The notes under the pieces are model-generated. The model was not told the origin of the DNA and did no database searches. It saw only the letters and a list, made by a program, of their open reading frames with translations. Shown piece by piece: positions 13,174 to 22,252 of a stretch of DNA of 25,315 bases; position 1 is the stretch's first letter; each line of letters opens with the position of its first letter. A program made the translations under genes and the position numbers. The DNA comes from JAKBCQ01 sp021807585. Lineage in GTDB: Bacteria; Planctomycetota; Planctomycetia; Isosphaerales; Isosphaeraceae. Where the stretch lies: assembly GCA_027325115.1 (NCBI GenBank), contig DAHWFG010000246.1, positions 1-25,315 of the forward strand, in the 5' to 3' direction.

Positions 13174-15384
13174 TCACGCGTTCGAAGTCGCCAATGAGCG
13201 AGCACGATCGCCCGACTCCTCGGCCGAATCGACCGGGGCGATGAAAGCCGCGGGCGTAATCGTCCACTCGATCGCGAGCGTCCATGAACCCGAGGAATCG
13301 GGCTCGACGATCCATCGAGGTATGATCGCCGACGATTGATAAACACGTTCGATTCCCGCCTCGCTGCCGTTGATCGTCTCGATCGGATATGTCCATAAAG
13401 CCGCGGTTCTCGACCACGAAAGCTCGCTCGATACATCGAGCCAGTGATCGACCGCGGCGATTCGATCGGTCGAGGCGAGGTCGAGCGTCGCATCGAGAAA
13501 ACCGAGCCGTTCGCCCGCGCCGTCGCGGTAATAACGGTCGTCGGCTCGACCCGCCATCGACGCGAGCTGAAACTCAATCGCGAAATTCAAACGTGAATGC
13601 TCTGGTATCTGTTCCAGAACATATTCGATCAATAAGCGCGGACGTCCCGCGTCGATCGTCACGTTTTTTCGGATGACGATCGGGTGATCGCCCGCCGAAC
13701 CCGTTCGCTCCATCGCGAGGACGACGCGATTCGCGCCGCGACGAACCGTCGCCGAATACGCCCCCGAAGCGAAATCGCCTCGATCGTGATCCCCTCCCAG
13801 ACGCACCGTTTCCAGGTTGATATCGAGCGGATAAAAGCGATCGACGAGCGCCTCGAGCGGGCCCGAATCGTAGACGATCGATCGCGACCAAACGGCGGGA
13901 TCGCCGTTATTTGAATGATGATTGATCTCTTGTCGAAACTCTCGCGCTTCAATTCCTTGATGATAAGGCTCTTGGCGTCGAGCCAGGGTTGATAGAAGAT
14001 TGACGCGCGCCGATCGCGCGTCGAGCTCGTAAATTCGGCCCCCTCGCGCGGGGGCTATGAACGCGATCAACGCCTCGTTTTCGAGCCTCGCTTCTTTACG
14101 CAAATCAATGTTGAAATCGTCGATCTTACACCCGACCCGCGGGCCTTCGCGTCGCTCGACGCGATCGAGCAAGTCGTCGGCGGCGATTAGGCCGCGATAA
14201 ATCGCACCCCGAAGGTGCGGCAAATAAAGCCCGCCGAACGACCCGTGCCAATACGCGCAGTTGCATTGGCTACGGAAAAGCTCGCGCCTGGCTTCGGCGA
14301 CGAGCTCCGATTGCGCGGCATTCAAGCCTGCGGCGGTTGCGCAGCCCGCGGCCTCGATCGACCTCAGCCGTTGCGAAACCCCCAGCATTCGCGCGTACAT
14401 CGCTCGGCTTTCGGGATATTTCGCCAGAAAATTACGCCAAAAGCCGCCGCCGCGTGCAAACCGCATCAGCCGCTCGGCTTGCGGAATACCCCACGCTCCC
14501 CGCACCGCTTCTTTAAACTCGAGCGCGGCGGGAGTCTCCATCGCCCATTCAGTCATCTCTCGATATGAACAATCGGGCAGGTAAACCGTCCCCGCGGGAA
14601 GCGACTCGAACGCGGCGCGCGCAAGAGTCGTCGTCTCGATCCAATCCGAATTCGCCGCCAACAAATCGAGGAATCGATTCAGCCAGCCAAATCTATAAAC
14701 ATGATCATAAGTTTTTGGCCAGGAGCCGAATTTTTCGCCGTCGTCGGCGTGGACGACGATCGCCCCGGGGTGTTCATCGGCGAGAGTTCTGAGGTAATCG
14801 ATCGTCGCGTGGGGGTCTGAGAACGGCACGAGGTAGCGAGCGCGTTCGGAGCCGGGGAAAACTTTAAGAATTCGACCTTCGTCGTCGGTAAGGCGGTAGC
14901 CGCGGAGGTCGCGATCGGCGAGTCCGGCGCGGAGGAAGTGGAAATCGTCGAGCACGGTGTATTCGATTCCGGCGTCGACCAGATCGACCGCGAGCCGCTG
15001 TTCCCAAACGCGTTCGGCGATCCACGCGCCGCGGATCTCGCCGCCGAAAATCGCGGCGAGATAGCGCGAGTAGCTTCGGATCTGTTCGACCCGATCGGCC
15101 GCGGGGATCATCGGCAGGATCGGCTCGTAAAACCCGCCGCCGAGGATCTCGATCCGTCCCTGGGCGACGAGATCGGCGACACGCTTGACGTATTCGGGAC
15201 GACGCTCGACGAGCCACTCCATCAGCGGACCCGACGTGTGCAAAACCGTTTGAATCGAGGGATATCGCTCGATCGTCTCGAGAAACGGCAGATAGCTCGT
15301 CCGATAAGCCTCCTCGATCACGCCGTCGAAATTGCCGATCGGTTGATGATTGTGGAGCGCGAATACGAATTTAATTTTGTTCAT
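13174..15384 (-). CDS. GH57 4-alpha-glucanotransferase / alpha-amylase-like enzyme
   Basis: 736 residues, close to GH57 4-alpha-glucanotransferases. It contains the GH57 motifs in order: HNHQP at 11-15, GRIEILGGGFYEPI at about 76-89, GAWIAERVWE with the nucleophile Glu124, and HADDGEKFG with the acid/base Asp at 214 or 215. These positions match the Thermococcus litoralis enzyme (Glu123, Asp214) very well. The C-terminal half fits the beta-sandwich (DUF1925/DUF1926-like) seen in this subgroup. The enzyme would transfer or hydrolyse alpha-1,4-glucan segments of glycogen. No signal peptide is seen, so it is cytoplasmic. It is last in the minus-strand glucan cluster, 120 bases after the GalT-like gene. 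Confidence 0.92.
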   Translation of the reverse strand: MNKIKFVFALHNHQPIGNFDGVIEEAYRTSYLPFLETIERYPSIQTVLHTSGPLMEWLVERRPEYVKRVADLVAQGRIEILGGGFYEPILPMIPAADRVEQIRSYSRYLAAIFGGEIRGAWIAERVWEQRLAVDLVDAGIEYTVLDDFHFLRAGLADRDLRGYRLTDDEGRILKVFPGSERARYLVPFSDPHATIDYLRTLADEHPGAIVVHADDGEKFGSWPKTYDHVYRFGWLNRFLDLLAANSDWIETTTLARAAFESLPAGTVYLPDCSYREMTEWAMETPAALEFKEAVRGAWGIPQAERLMRFARGGGFWRNFLAKYPESRAMYARMLGVSQRLRSIEAAGCATAAGLNAAQSELVAEARRELFRSQCNCAYWHGSFGGLYLPHLRGAIYRGLIAADDLLDRVERREGPRVGCKIDDFNIDLRKEARLENEALIAFIAPARGGRIYELDARSARVNLLSTLARRQEPYHQGIEAREFRQEINHHSNNGDPAVWSRSIVYDSGPLEALVDRFYPLDINLETVRLGGDHDRGDFASGAYSATVRRGANRVVLAMERTGSAGDHPIVIRKNVTIDAGRPRLLIEYVLEQIPEHSRLNFAIEFQLASMAGRADDRYYRDGAGERLGFLDATLDLASTDRIAAVDHWLDVSSELSWSRTAALWTYPIETINGSEAGIERVYQSSAIIPRWIVEPDSSGSWTLAIEWTITPAAFIAPVDSAEESGDRARSLATSNA

Positions 15385-15504
15385 GTGTATGGGCTTTAAG
15401 GGATCGATCGGGTCGGCGGTCGGGATCGAGGCGGCGCGAGGTCGCGGCGCGATCCGTCGGGTTCTCGATCGATCCGGTCGATCCGAGCCATGTCGCTCGG
15501 CGGA

Positions 15505-16545
15505 TCATCGTTTTTTGTCTTTGGCGGCGCGATTCGATTCGATATCGGCCTCGACCTCGCGAAGGAACGCCGCGGCCTCTTCGGGGGGGACGGGATTGAT
15601 GTAAAAGCCCGAACCCCATTCAAAGCCCGCGATCTTCGTCAGTCTGGGGATGATCTCGATATGCCAATGATAGTGCGGCAACTCCTGATGATCAAATGGT
15701 GCGGTGTGAATGATGTAATTGTACGCGGGGGAATCGAGAGCGTGTTCGATCTGATCGAGCACGCGTTTGAGCGCGCCCCCCAGGTCGTCGACCCCCTGTT
15801 TGGGGATGTTCTCGAAATGGCTCGAATGCGCCTTGGGGACGATCCACGTTTCGAAGGGGAAACGGCTCGCGTACGGACAAAACGCGGTGAAATGTGGGGT
15901 GTCGAGGACGATCCGCTGCTCGTTGGCGAGCTCCTGGCGGACGATATCGCAATAAATGCAACGACCGCGATAATTATGGAATTCGAGAGCCCCGGTCATT
16001 TCCTCCCACACCGAGATCGGCACGATCGGCGTGACGATAAGCTGGCTGTGCGTGTGTTCGAGGCTCGCCCCCGCGGCGGCGCCGACGTTTTTGAACAACA
16101 TGCCGTGCACCAGCCGATTGTCCTTCTTAAGATCGACCAGGCGATCGCGATAAACCCACAACACCTCGCGGACGTTCTCGTCGCTTAAACGAGCCATTGT
16201 TACTTCATGTTTTGGGGTTTCGATAATCACTTCATGCGCGCCGACTCCGGCCATCTGATCGTAGATGCCGTCGCCTCGTTTGGTGAGGTTTCCCTCGATG
16301 CGGAGCGCGGGGAATTTGTTGGGGACGACGCGGACGCGCCAGCCGGGCTTGTTGGGAGCGGCGCCCCGATCGCGATACGCGACGATCTCGGGAGGGGTTT
16401 TGTCCTCGTGTCCCTCGCAGAACGGGCAGATTCCGGCGACGGGTTGCTTTTGGGCTTCCGCGGCGAAATCGTGCGGTCGCTTGGCTCGTTCGTGAGCGAT
16501 GATCACCCACCGGCCGACGATCGGATCTTTACGCAATTCCGGCAT
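15505..16545 (-). CDS. galT: GalT-family nucleotidylyltransferase (galactose-1-phosphate uridylyltransferase-like)
   Basis: 346 residues, the usual GalT length, with two HIT-like halves. Visible are CPFCEG (Cys40/Cys43, zinc), His113, and the active-site strand SLEHTHSQLI with His164 and the nucleophile His166. These line up with E. coli GalT His164/His166, but HPHGQ is replaced by HTHSQ. The second half has CIYC (196-199) and HYHWHIEIIPRL (291-302). GalT transfers UMP between hexose-1-phosphates, while some relatives act on ADP-glucose. No galK or galE is nearby; it is embedded among glycogen genes, so a role in supplying or recycling glucose-1-phosphate or ADP-glucose is plausible. A GAGG ribosome-binding site lies 7 bases before the ATG. 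Confidence 0.9.
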   Translation of the reverse strand: MPELRKDPIVGRWVIIAHERAKRPHDFAAEAQKQPVAGICPFCEGHEDKTPPEIVAYRDRGAAPNKPGWRVRVVPNKFPALRIEGNLTKRGDGIYDQMAGVGAHEVIIETPKHEVTMARLSDENVREVLWVYRDRLVDLKKDNRLVHGMLFKNVGAAAGASLEHTHSQLIVTPIVPISVWEEMTGALEFHNYRGRCIYCDIVRQELANEQRIVLDTPHFTAFCPYASRFPFETWIVPKAHSSHFENIPKQGVDDLGGALKRVLDQIEHALDSPAYNYIIHTAPFDHQELPHYHWHIEIIPRLTKIAGFEWGSGFYINPVPPEEAAAFLREVEADIESNRAAKDKKR

Positions 16546-16684
16546 CTCGCGACCTCGCTTTTTTTGCTGACGATTTCGAAACCTGGGAACGCGTCGATCG
16601 TCGTCGCGCTCCCCCTTCCCTCGATCAGAACTTATCGATTCAAACTACATGAGTATGTATCCTTTTTCCGTAACCGATCGATCG

Positions 16685-18871
16685 TCACACCTGCCACATG
16701 ATCCGTTCGAAGTCGGGGGTGGGAACGCTGATCTCGAGAATACCCTCGCGGGGGGCGCGGTCGACTCCGGTCTCACCGTTAAACAGTTCAACATAAAAGC
16801 GAACGGTCTCACCGGGTTTGGTCTTCAACCTCGAGAACGGAATCGCGAGTTCAAGGATTTTTCCGGTCGCGGCTTCGAGATCGTCGCAATCGACCTTGTG
16901 TCCGAGCCGATGGAACGAGATTCCGGGGCGCCTGGTCGCCGGGCGATCGATGCGGATCTCGCAATCGGCGGGATCGACGAACGCGATCCGCGCGCGGTCG
17001 CACTCGGCGAGTCGATCCCGCGCCGCGCCCGCGAAATCGAGGCGAATGAACAATTTCTCGACGCTGAAGCCGAATCGGACCGAGGCGACAAGGCCTTTCG
17101 TCACCTGCGTCATCGTTCCCCCCTTCTCGGCGCCGCAAATGTATATCGCCGCGTTGATCCATTCAAAATACGACGTTTCGCCGTCGACTTTCACCTTGAG
17201 CAGGCTGTTGGGATCGTCGTGCGTCGGCCTGGCCCGCGAAGCGCGGGAGATCGGCGCGAAAAGCGATCCCGGCGGTTCCTGATCAAGCAATACATAAACA
17301 TTACGGAGATGCTTGCGGAAAAGATGATCAAATAAAGCATCGAGTGCGCTTGAGTGATCGTCGCCGTACCACCAGAACCAATCCGAGCCTTGGGCGATGT
17401 AAAGCTCCTCCCAGGCGCGGTCGATCGCGGATTGATCGCGGCGGCCCGAGTTGGTTTCGTCGACGAGGAATTGACGCGTTTGATCGAGCGCGTCCCACGC
17501 GCGGTTGTCTTCGTCGTGGCCGATCCAGATCGCGAAATTGTGGCTGATCCAACTTCCCGCGAAGAGCCTGGGAACGGTATCAATCGGCGGATGTTCGCGC
17601 AAGTAATCGCCAATTTTAACGGGCTTGATTTTGTGGTCGCGGGCCGCGGATTGATAGAGCGAGCGGAGGAACGAGACGCCGCCGTCGGGGTAATATTCCC
17701 AGCAGTTTTCGCCGTCGAGGATCACCGGGACGAGGGTTGAATGTTGCCGGCAGCCGTCGCCGATCGCGTGCAGCTTGCCGATAAAATCGGCCGCGGCGGC
17801 GTGTCCCGGGCTCCGCTGATAATGAAAGCCGATCTGATCCGACAGCGCGTGGTCGCGGAAGACGATCGCGAGTTCGTCGTTCCCCTCCTTCGCCTTCCAC
17901 GGTCGATACAAGAGCTCGGGATGGCGAACGTGGCCGCGGCCGTCGCGGCCGATTTTACCCTGGGTCGAGCAACCAAGAATCTCCTCGTCGGTCGCGATCC
18001 ATTCGATCCCGTGACGTGCCAAAAGGGGAATGATATCTTGACAAACCGATCCTTCGCTCGGCCACATTCCCTTGGGAAGCGCGCCGAATCGTTCGCGGTG
18101 GCTCGCGACGGCGCGACGGACGTGCGTTTCGGCGTCGTCGGGATAATTCGACCGCGACGAACGGGGAAGCTCGACCCCGGGCATCGCCTCCCTGCTCGAT
18201 CGCTTGTCAAGCAATAATGGAATGATTGGATGATAATACGGCGTGGTCGTAAGTTCGATCTGGCCCCGCTCGGCGAGCTCGCGATGGAGCGGGATCACGC
18301 GGTTGACGATCTCGCGCTGGATCTCGAGCAATCTGGTTTTGTCGGCTTCGGAATAATGACGTTCCTTGGCCTTGAATTCGGCGAGTTCGGGGTCTTTTTC
18401 AAATAAAAGCGGATGAAACCAGGTGAGATTGCCCCAAACCTGGAGGTCGCGGAGGTCGCGTTCGCGAAATCGGCCGAGCGCCTGGCGGGCGGATTCGATC
18501 CCCATTCCGCGGCGCTGGTACAGCTCGAAATAGCGGGGATGGGGCCTGATCATCGTGTCCGGACTGGCCATGAAGAAATGATCAAGCGCATAAAGCGCGT
18601 CGTCGCGGTCGAGCCCGTCGGCGGGCTTGCTTGAGACGTCGAGATGACGGTCGGTCCCCCCCGCGGCGTACCCCTCGATCTGCTTGAGCAGGCTCGGAAC
18701 CAGATTGATCACGCATTGAAACTCGGGAACCTCCTCAAGGTGAAGAAGCATGCCGATATAATCTTTTGTTGCGTGAAGCCGGACCCACGGCATCGGGTTC
18801 TCGCCGGCGACGTCGTCGGGATAATACGGTTGATGCTGGTGCCACATCAACGCGAGCGAAACCTTGGACAT
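16685..18871 (-). CDS. GH57 glycoside hydrolase (amylopullulanase/alpha-amylase-like)
   Basis: 728 residues from the ATG at 18871, preceded by GAGGTGG; a GTG three bases earlier is less likely. GH57 motifs are visible: MWHQHQPYYPDD near the N-terminus, GQIELTTTPYYHPI at about 203-216, GMWPSEGSVCQ with the likely nucleophile Glu273, and VILDGENCWEYYPDGG with the acid/base Asp386. This is the COG1449 type, distinct from the glucanotransferase in the same cluster. A beta-rich C-terminal domain follows after about residue 540. It would hydrolyse alpha-1,4 or alpha-1,6 bonds of stored glucan. No signal peptide is seen. It lies 73 bases after the glgA stop and probably in one operon. Confidence 0.9.
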   Translation of the reverse strand: MSKVSLALMWHQHQPYYPDDVAGENPMPWVRLHATKDYIGMLLHLEEVPEFQCVINLVPSLLKQIEGYAAGGTDRHLDVSSKPADGLDRDDALYALDHFFMASPDTMIRPHPRYFELYQRRGMGIESARQALGRFRERDLRDLQVWGNLTWFHPLLFEKDPELAEFKAKERHYSEADKTRLLEIQREIVNRVIPLHRELAERGQIELTTTPYYHPIIPLLLDKRSSREAMPGVELPRSSRSNYPDDAETHVRRAVASHRERFGALPKGMWPSEGSVCQDIIPLLARHGIEWIATDEEILGCSTQGKIGRDGRGHVRHPELLYRPWKAKEGNDELAIVFRDHALSDQIGFHYQRSPGHAAAADFIGKLHAIGDGCRQHSTLVPVILDGENCWEYYPDGGVSFLRSLYQSAARDHKIKPVKIGDYLREHPPIDTVPRLFAGSWISHNFAIWIGHDEDNRAWDALDQTRQFLVDETNSGRRDQSAIDRAWEELYIAQGSDWFWWYGDDHSSALDALFDHLFRKHLRNVYVLLDQEPPGSLFAPISRASRARPTHDDPNSLLKVKVDGETSYFEWINAAIYICGAEKGGTMTQVTKGLVASVRFGFSVEKLFIRLDFAGAARDRLAECDRARIAFVDPADCEIRIDRPATRRPGISFHRLGHKVDCDDLEAATGKILELAIPFSRLKTKPGETVRFYVELFNGETGVDRAPREGILEISVPTPDFERIMWQV

Positions 18872-18944
18872 CACCCCACCTCGATCACAAAATCAATGGA
18901 TATCAAATTAAAATAAATCATGATCTTATCGGTATCGACGATTT

Positions 18945-20429
18945 TCAACCCGCGGCCTTGGACGATCTTAAGGAGAGAATTTCTTGATATAATTGTGCGT
19001 ACTCGGCGGCGCCGCGGTTCCACGACCAATCGCGGCTCATGCCGCGAGCGATGATCTCGCGCCGCGTCGATCGGTCGGCGAAGGCGGCGAGGGCGCGATC
19101 GATCGCGCCCCGGAGCGCCCGCGGATTCGGTTCGACGAACGAGAAGCCCGTCGCGGTTTTGTCCGCGAGAGTCGCCGGAACCGCGTCGACGACGGTGTCG
19201 GCGAGACCCCCGGTCGCGCGGACGATCGGAATCGTCCCATAAGCTAAACTATATAACTGATTCAGTCCGCACGGTTCATATAAACTCGGCATTAAGAATA
19301 AATCCGCCCCCGCCTCGATCTGATGCGCCAGCGGGTTCGAGAATTCGAGAAACGCGCGGAGCTTGCCGGGATGTTTATCGGCAAGACGATCGAGAAGCTC
19401 GTGATATTGCGGCGAACCCTCCCCCAATATCACGAGCTGGATGTCGAGATCGAGCAGACCGTCGGCGACCTCGGCGAGCAAATTCCAACCTTTTTGAGGA
19501 TCGAGCCGGCCGATTTGTGCCAGCAGCGGTACGTCGGCACGCTCGGGAAGCGAAGCACGCCGTTGCAACTGCGCCTTGCACGCCGCTTTTCCCGGCTCGA
19601 ACGTCGCGATGTTGTAATTGCGCGCAATCATGGGATCGGTCTCGGGATTCCAAACGGTCGTATCGATTCCATTGACGATCCCCGTCAGTTGATCGCGTCG
19701 AGCCGAGAGTAAACCTTCGAGTCCGCAGCCGAACTCGGCCGTTTGGATTTCTTTGCCGTACGTCGGGCTTACCGTGCTCACCAGATCGGCGAATACAATC
19801 CCCGCCTTCAAACAGTTGAGCCTGCCGTGAAACTCAAGCTGCTCCCAATTGAACAACCGCGCGTCGAGCCCCGTCAATCCCATCGCCCACCGGCTGAACG
19901 TCCCTTGATACGCCAAATTATGAATCGTTAAGAGCGTTCCCAGCCGTTCCATTCCCGCTCGGAAGCGATACTGCTCGGCGAGATAAACCGGAACCAGCCC
20001 CGTTTGCCAGTCGTTGCAATGAAGGACGTCGGGCGCCAGATCGAGCAGCCGAATCGTCTCGAGCGCCGCCCGGCTGAAAAACAAATACCGCTCAAAATTA
20101 TCGTGATAATCGACTCCGGCGGATTGATAAAGCCCGTCGCGGTCAAAATATTCGGGTTGGTCGATCAGGTAAACGACGCCGTTCGAACCCTCGACTTGCG
20201 CCGTGAATACACTCCCCTCGACAATCCTGGGCCCGATTGGAACGCGGAGATTCAGCCCCACGCTCTCCAAGACGATCGAAGGCTTGAGAAACCGCCGGTG
20301 GCACGGAATCATTAAGATCGCCTCGTGCCCGAGCGTCTGGAGCGCACGAGGGAGCGCCCCGGCGACATCGGCCAACCCCCCCGTTTTCGAAAACGGAACC
20401 GCCTCGGAAGCCAATACGACGATCTTCAT
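18945..20429 (-). CDS. glgA: Glycogen synthase (GT5)
   Basis: 494 residues from the ATG at 20429 (MKIVVLASEAVPFSKTGGLA), typical of bacterial GlgA. The ADP-glucose-binding KTGGL is at 15-19, and the C-terminal GT-B domain shows LPSLYEPCGLNQ-like MPSLYEPCGLNQLYSLAYGT followed by ATGGLADTVVD. The enzyme adds glucose from ADP-glucose (or UDP-glucose) to the growing alpha-1,4-glucan in the cytoplasm. An upstream in-frame ATG at 20450 is not needed; AGGGAG lies about 12 bases before the chosen start. It is first gene of the glucan cluster. No glgC or glgB is inside this window. Confidence 0.95.
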   Translation of the reverse strand: MKIVVLASEAVPFSKTGGLADVAGALPRALQTLGHEAILMIPCHRRFLKPSIVLESVGLNLRVPIGPRIVEGSVFTAQVEGSNGVVYLIDQPEYFDRDGLYQSAGVDYHDNFERYLFFSRAALETIRLLDLAPDVLHCNDWQTGLVPVYLAEQYRFRAGMERLGTLLTIHNLAYQGTFSRWAMGLTGLDARLFNWEQLEFHGRLNCLKAGIVFADLVSTVSPTYGKEIQTAEFGCGLEGLLSARRDQLTGIVNGIDTTVWNPETDPMIARNYNIATFEPGKAACKAQLQRRASLPERADVPLLAQIGRLDPQKGWNLLAEVADGLLDLDIQLVILGEGSPQYHELLDRLADKHPGKLRAFLEFSNPLAHQIEAGADLFLMPSLYEPCGLNQLYSLAYGTIPIVRATGGLADTVVDAVPATLADKTATGFSFVEPNPRALRGAIDRALAAFADRSTRREIIARGMSRDWSWNRGAAEYAQLYQEILSLRSSKAAG

Positions 20430-20922
20430 CCGAACCGTCTTCTCCCTCACGGGGACATCGCCGAAACGAGACCTGAATCGCCCAGGTCGCCGTTCCGCTC
20501 TCTCTTTATCGTAGTTGAAGACCCTCCAAGGTCACATCCTTTGGGTTCGAACCGAGAGGAATTTCAGCCGAGAATCCTCCGGAATCGCGCCGACGACCCC
20601 ATAATAGCGGCCCGCCGACTCGCATATCGGTCATCGATCGAATCCGCGACGATCGAACGAGGGACCCCGAACGATCGCGATCTACCCGTCGCCGCTCGAC
20701 CGCGATCACCCCGGCGATCGCGGACCGATTTCAATATCAATGCGATTCCACGCGTCTTTATACTCAATAGCTATTGTATGATTAAGTATGATGACAAATA
20801 GGTCGGCGCCGAGCGATTGACTCGATCGCCGCCGCGGCGTACGCTCTTTGTTTAACAATCGCCCGTTCGTGTGATCCGGCGATCCGGCGGACGTTTTGAT
20901 CGCAAACGAGGGGAGGGGGGTG
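20430..20922. other. Divergent intergenic region between glgA and the Gfo/Idh gene
   Basis: This 493-base region should hold the promoters for the leftward glucan cluster and the rightward oxidoreductase. It contains a small hairpin (GACCTG at 20470-20475, CAGGTC at 20483-20488) in the glgA leader and a perfect palindrome at 20765-20776 in an AT-rich patch. Several 60-70 residue frames exist (for example minus strand 20506-20709), but none has a recognisable motif or good start, so no gene is called. A sequence resembling a tRNA T-loop near 20540 has no matching tRNA fold. Confidence 0.5.
20765..20776. promoter_or_regulatory. Perfect 12-bp palindrome in the glgA/oxidoreductase divergent region
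   Basis: CAATAGCTATTG is its own reverse complement and lies about 150 bases before the oxidoreductase ATG in AT-rich DNA. It is a candidate regulator-binding site. A single copy of 12 bp can also arise by chance. Confidence 0.3.
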
Positions 20923-22221
20923 ATGATGTCGGGGATCAATCGCAGGACGTTCCTGGCTTCGGCGGGCGCGGGCGCCGCGGCGCTCGCGGTACATTCCCGG
21001 TCGACCCGCGCCGCGGGATCGAACGATCGGATCAACATCGCGGTGATCGGCTTCCACGGCCGAGGTCAATCGCATATCGGCGCGTTCACCGAGAACAAGA
21101 AAACCGCGGTCGTAACGCTCTGCGATGTCGACAGCCGGCTCTTCCATCGCTCGGCCAAGCGGATTGAAGAAAAAACGGGCAAGGCGCCTCAGTTCGTTCA
21201 AGACCTCCGACGCGTGTTCGACGACAAATCGATCGACGCCGTCTCGATCGCGACCCCCAACCACTGGCACGCGCTTGCTGCGGTTTGGGCGTGCCAGGCG
21301 GGCAAAGACGTTTACGTCGAAAAGCCCGTCAGTCACAACTTCACCGAGGGGAAACGGATCGTCGAGGCGGCGCGGAAATACAACCGGATCGTCCAAACCG
21401 GAACCCAAAACCGAAGCCTCACGGGCGTTCAAGACGCCGTCGAATTCCTCCGCTCGGGCAAACTGGGAAAGATTTATATGGCTCGCGCTTTATGCTTCAA
21501 GCCGCGCGGGTCGATCGGCCATAAGGAAGACGCCCCCGTCCCGACCGGCGTCGATTACAACATCTGGCAGGGCCCCGCTCCCGAACGTCCGTTCAACCCC
21601 AACCGATTCCATTATGAATGGCATTGGAATTGGGATTACGGCAACGGCGATATCGGCAATCAGGGGATTCACCAGATGGACGTCGCCCGCTGGGGGCTCG
21701 GCAAAGACGTTTTCCCGACGTTGATCGAAAGCTCGGGGGGGCGTTACGGCTACCACGACGACGGTCAAACGCCGAACACTCAAGACGCGACGTTCCGTTA
21801 CGACGACTGCGTGCTCGAATTCGAGGTGCGCGGGCTTCCCACCAACGACGAACTCGGCGTGAGGATCGGCAACCTGTTCTACGGATCGGAAGGCTATCTT
21901 GTGATCAACGGTAACTCGTGGCGATCTTTTATGGGCCACAAGAACGAACCGGGTCAAAGCGGCAAGGGACAAAAGGGGGAGAGCGATCACTTCGGCAATT
22001 TCGTCGATGCGGTCGAAGCGCATGATTCCAAACGCCTGAAGGCCGAGATCGTCGAGGGGCATCGATCGAGCGCGCTTTGCCATCTGGCGAACATCGCGTA
22101 TCGGCTGGGAAGGGCGATCAAGTTCGATCCCCAAACCGAAACGTTCGGATCCGACGGCGAGGCGAACGCGATGCTCACCCGAGAATATCGTTCGCCGTTT
22201 ATCGTTCCCGATCGCGTTTGA
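20923..22221 (+). CDS. Tat-exported Gfo/Idh/MocA-family oxidoreductase
   Basis: 432 residues from the ATG at 20923 (or the next ATG at 20926), preceded by a strong purine-rich ribosome-binding site. The N-terminus carries a twin-arginine signal (NRRTFLASAG, then an Ala-rich hydrophobic stretch), so the folded protein is exported. The Rossmann fold begins INIAVIGFHGRGQSHIG, and the EKPVSHN motif holds the catalytic-site Lys of the family. GNQGIHQMDVARWGLG and the C-terminal beta-sheet region fit the planctomycete Gfo/Idh group with the bacterial-OXRED C-terminal domain. The substrate, probably a sugar or cyclitol derivative with NAD(P), cannot be told from sequence. It is followed after 31 bases by the sialidase-like gene. 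Confidence 0.93.
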   Translation: MMSGINRRTFLASAGAGAAALAVHSRSTRAAGSNDRINIAVIGFHGRGQSHIGAFTENKKTAVVTLCDVDSRLFHRSAKRIEEKTGKAPQFVQDLRRVFDDKSIDAVSIATPNHWHALAAVWACQAGKDVYVEKPVSHNFTEGKRIVEAARKYNRIVQTGTQNRSLTGVQDAVEFLRSGKLGKIYMARALCFKPRGSIGHKEDAPVPTGVDYNIWQGPAPERPFNPNRFHYEWHWNWDYGNGDIGNQGIHQMDVARWGLGKDVFPTLIESSGGRYGYHDDGQTPNTQDATFRYDDCVLEFEVRGLPTNDELGVRIGNLFYGSEGYLVINGNSWRSFMGHKNEPGQSGKGQKGESDHFGNFVDAVEAHDSKRLKAEIVEGHRSSALCHLANIAYRLGRAIKFDPQTETFGSDGEANAMLTREYRSPFIVPDRV

Positions 22222-22252
22222 TTCGTTCATATTCTTACGCATGGAGCCGATG

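Noticed and set aside
20535..20560. GGTTCGAACC, like a tRNA T-loop
   Set aside because: Flanking bases do not pair into a T-arm, and no acceptor or anticodon arms can be drawn.
20506..20709. Minus-strand 67-codon frame in the glgA/oxidoreductase gap
   Set aside because: Composition is partly protein-like, but start, family match and conservation cannot be shown from sequence alone.
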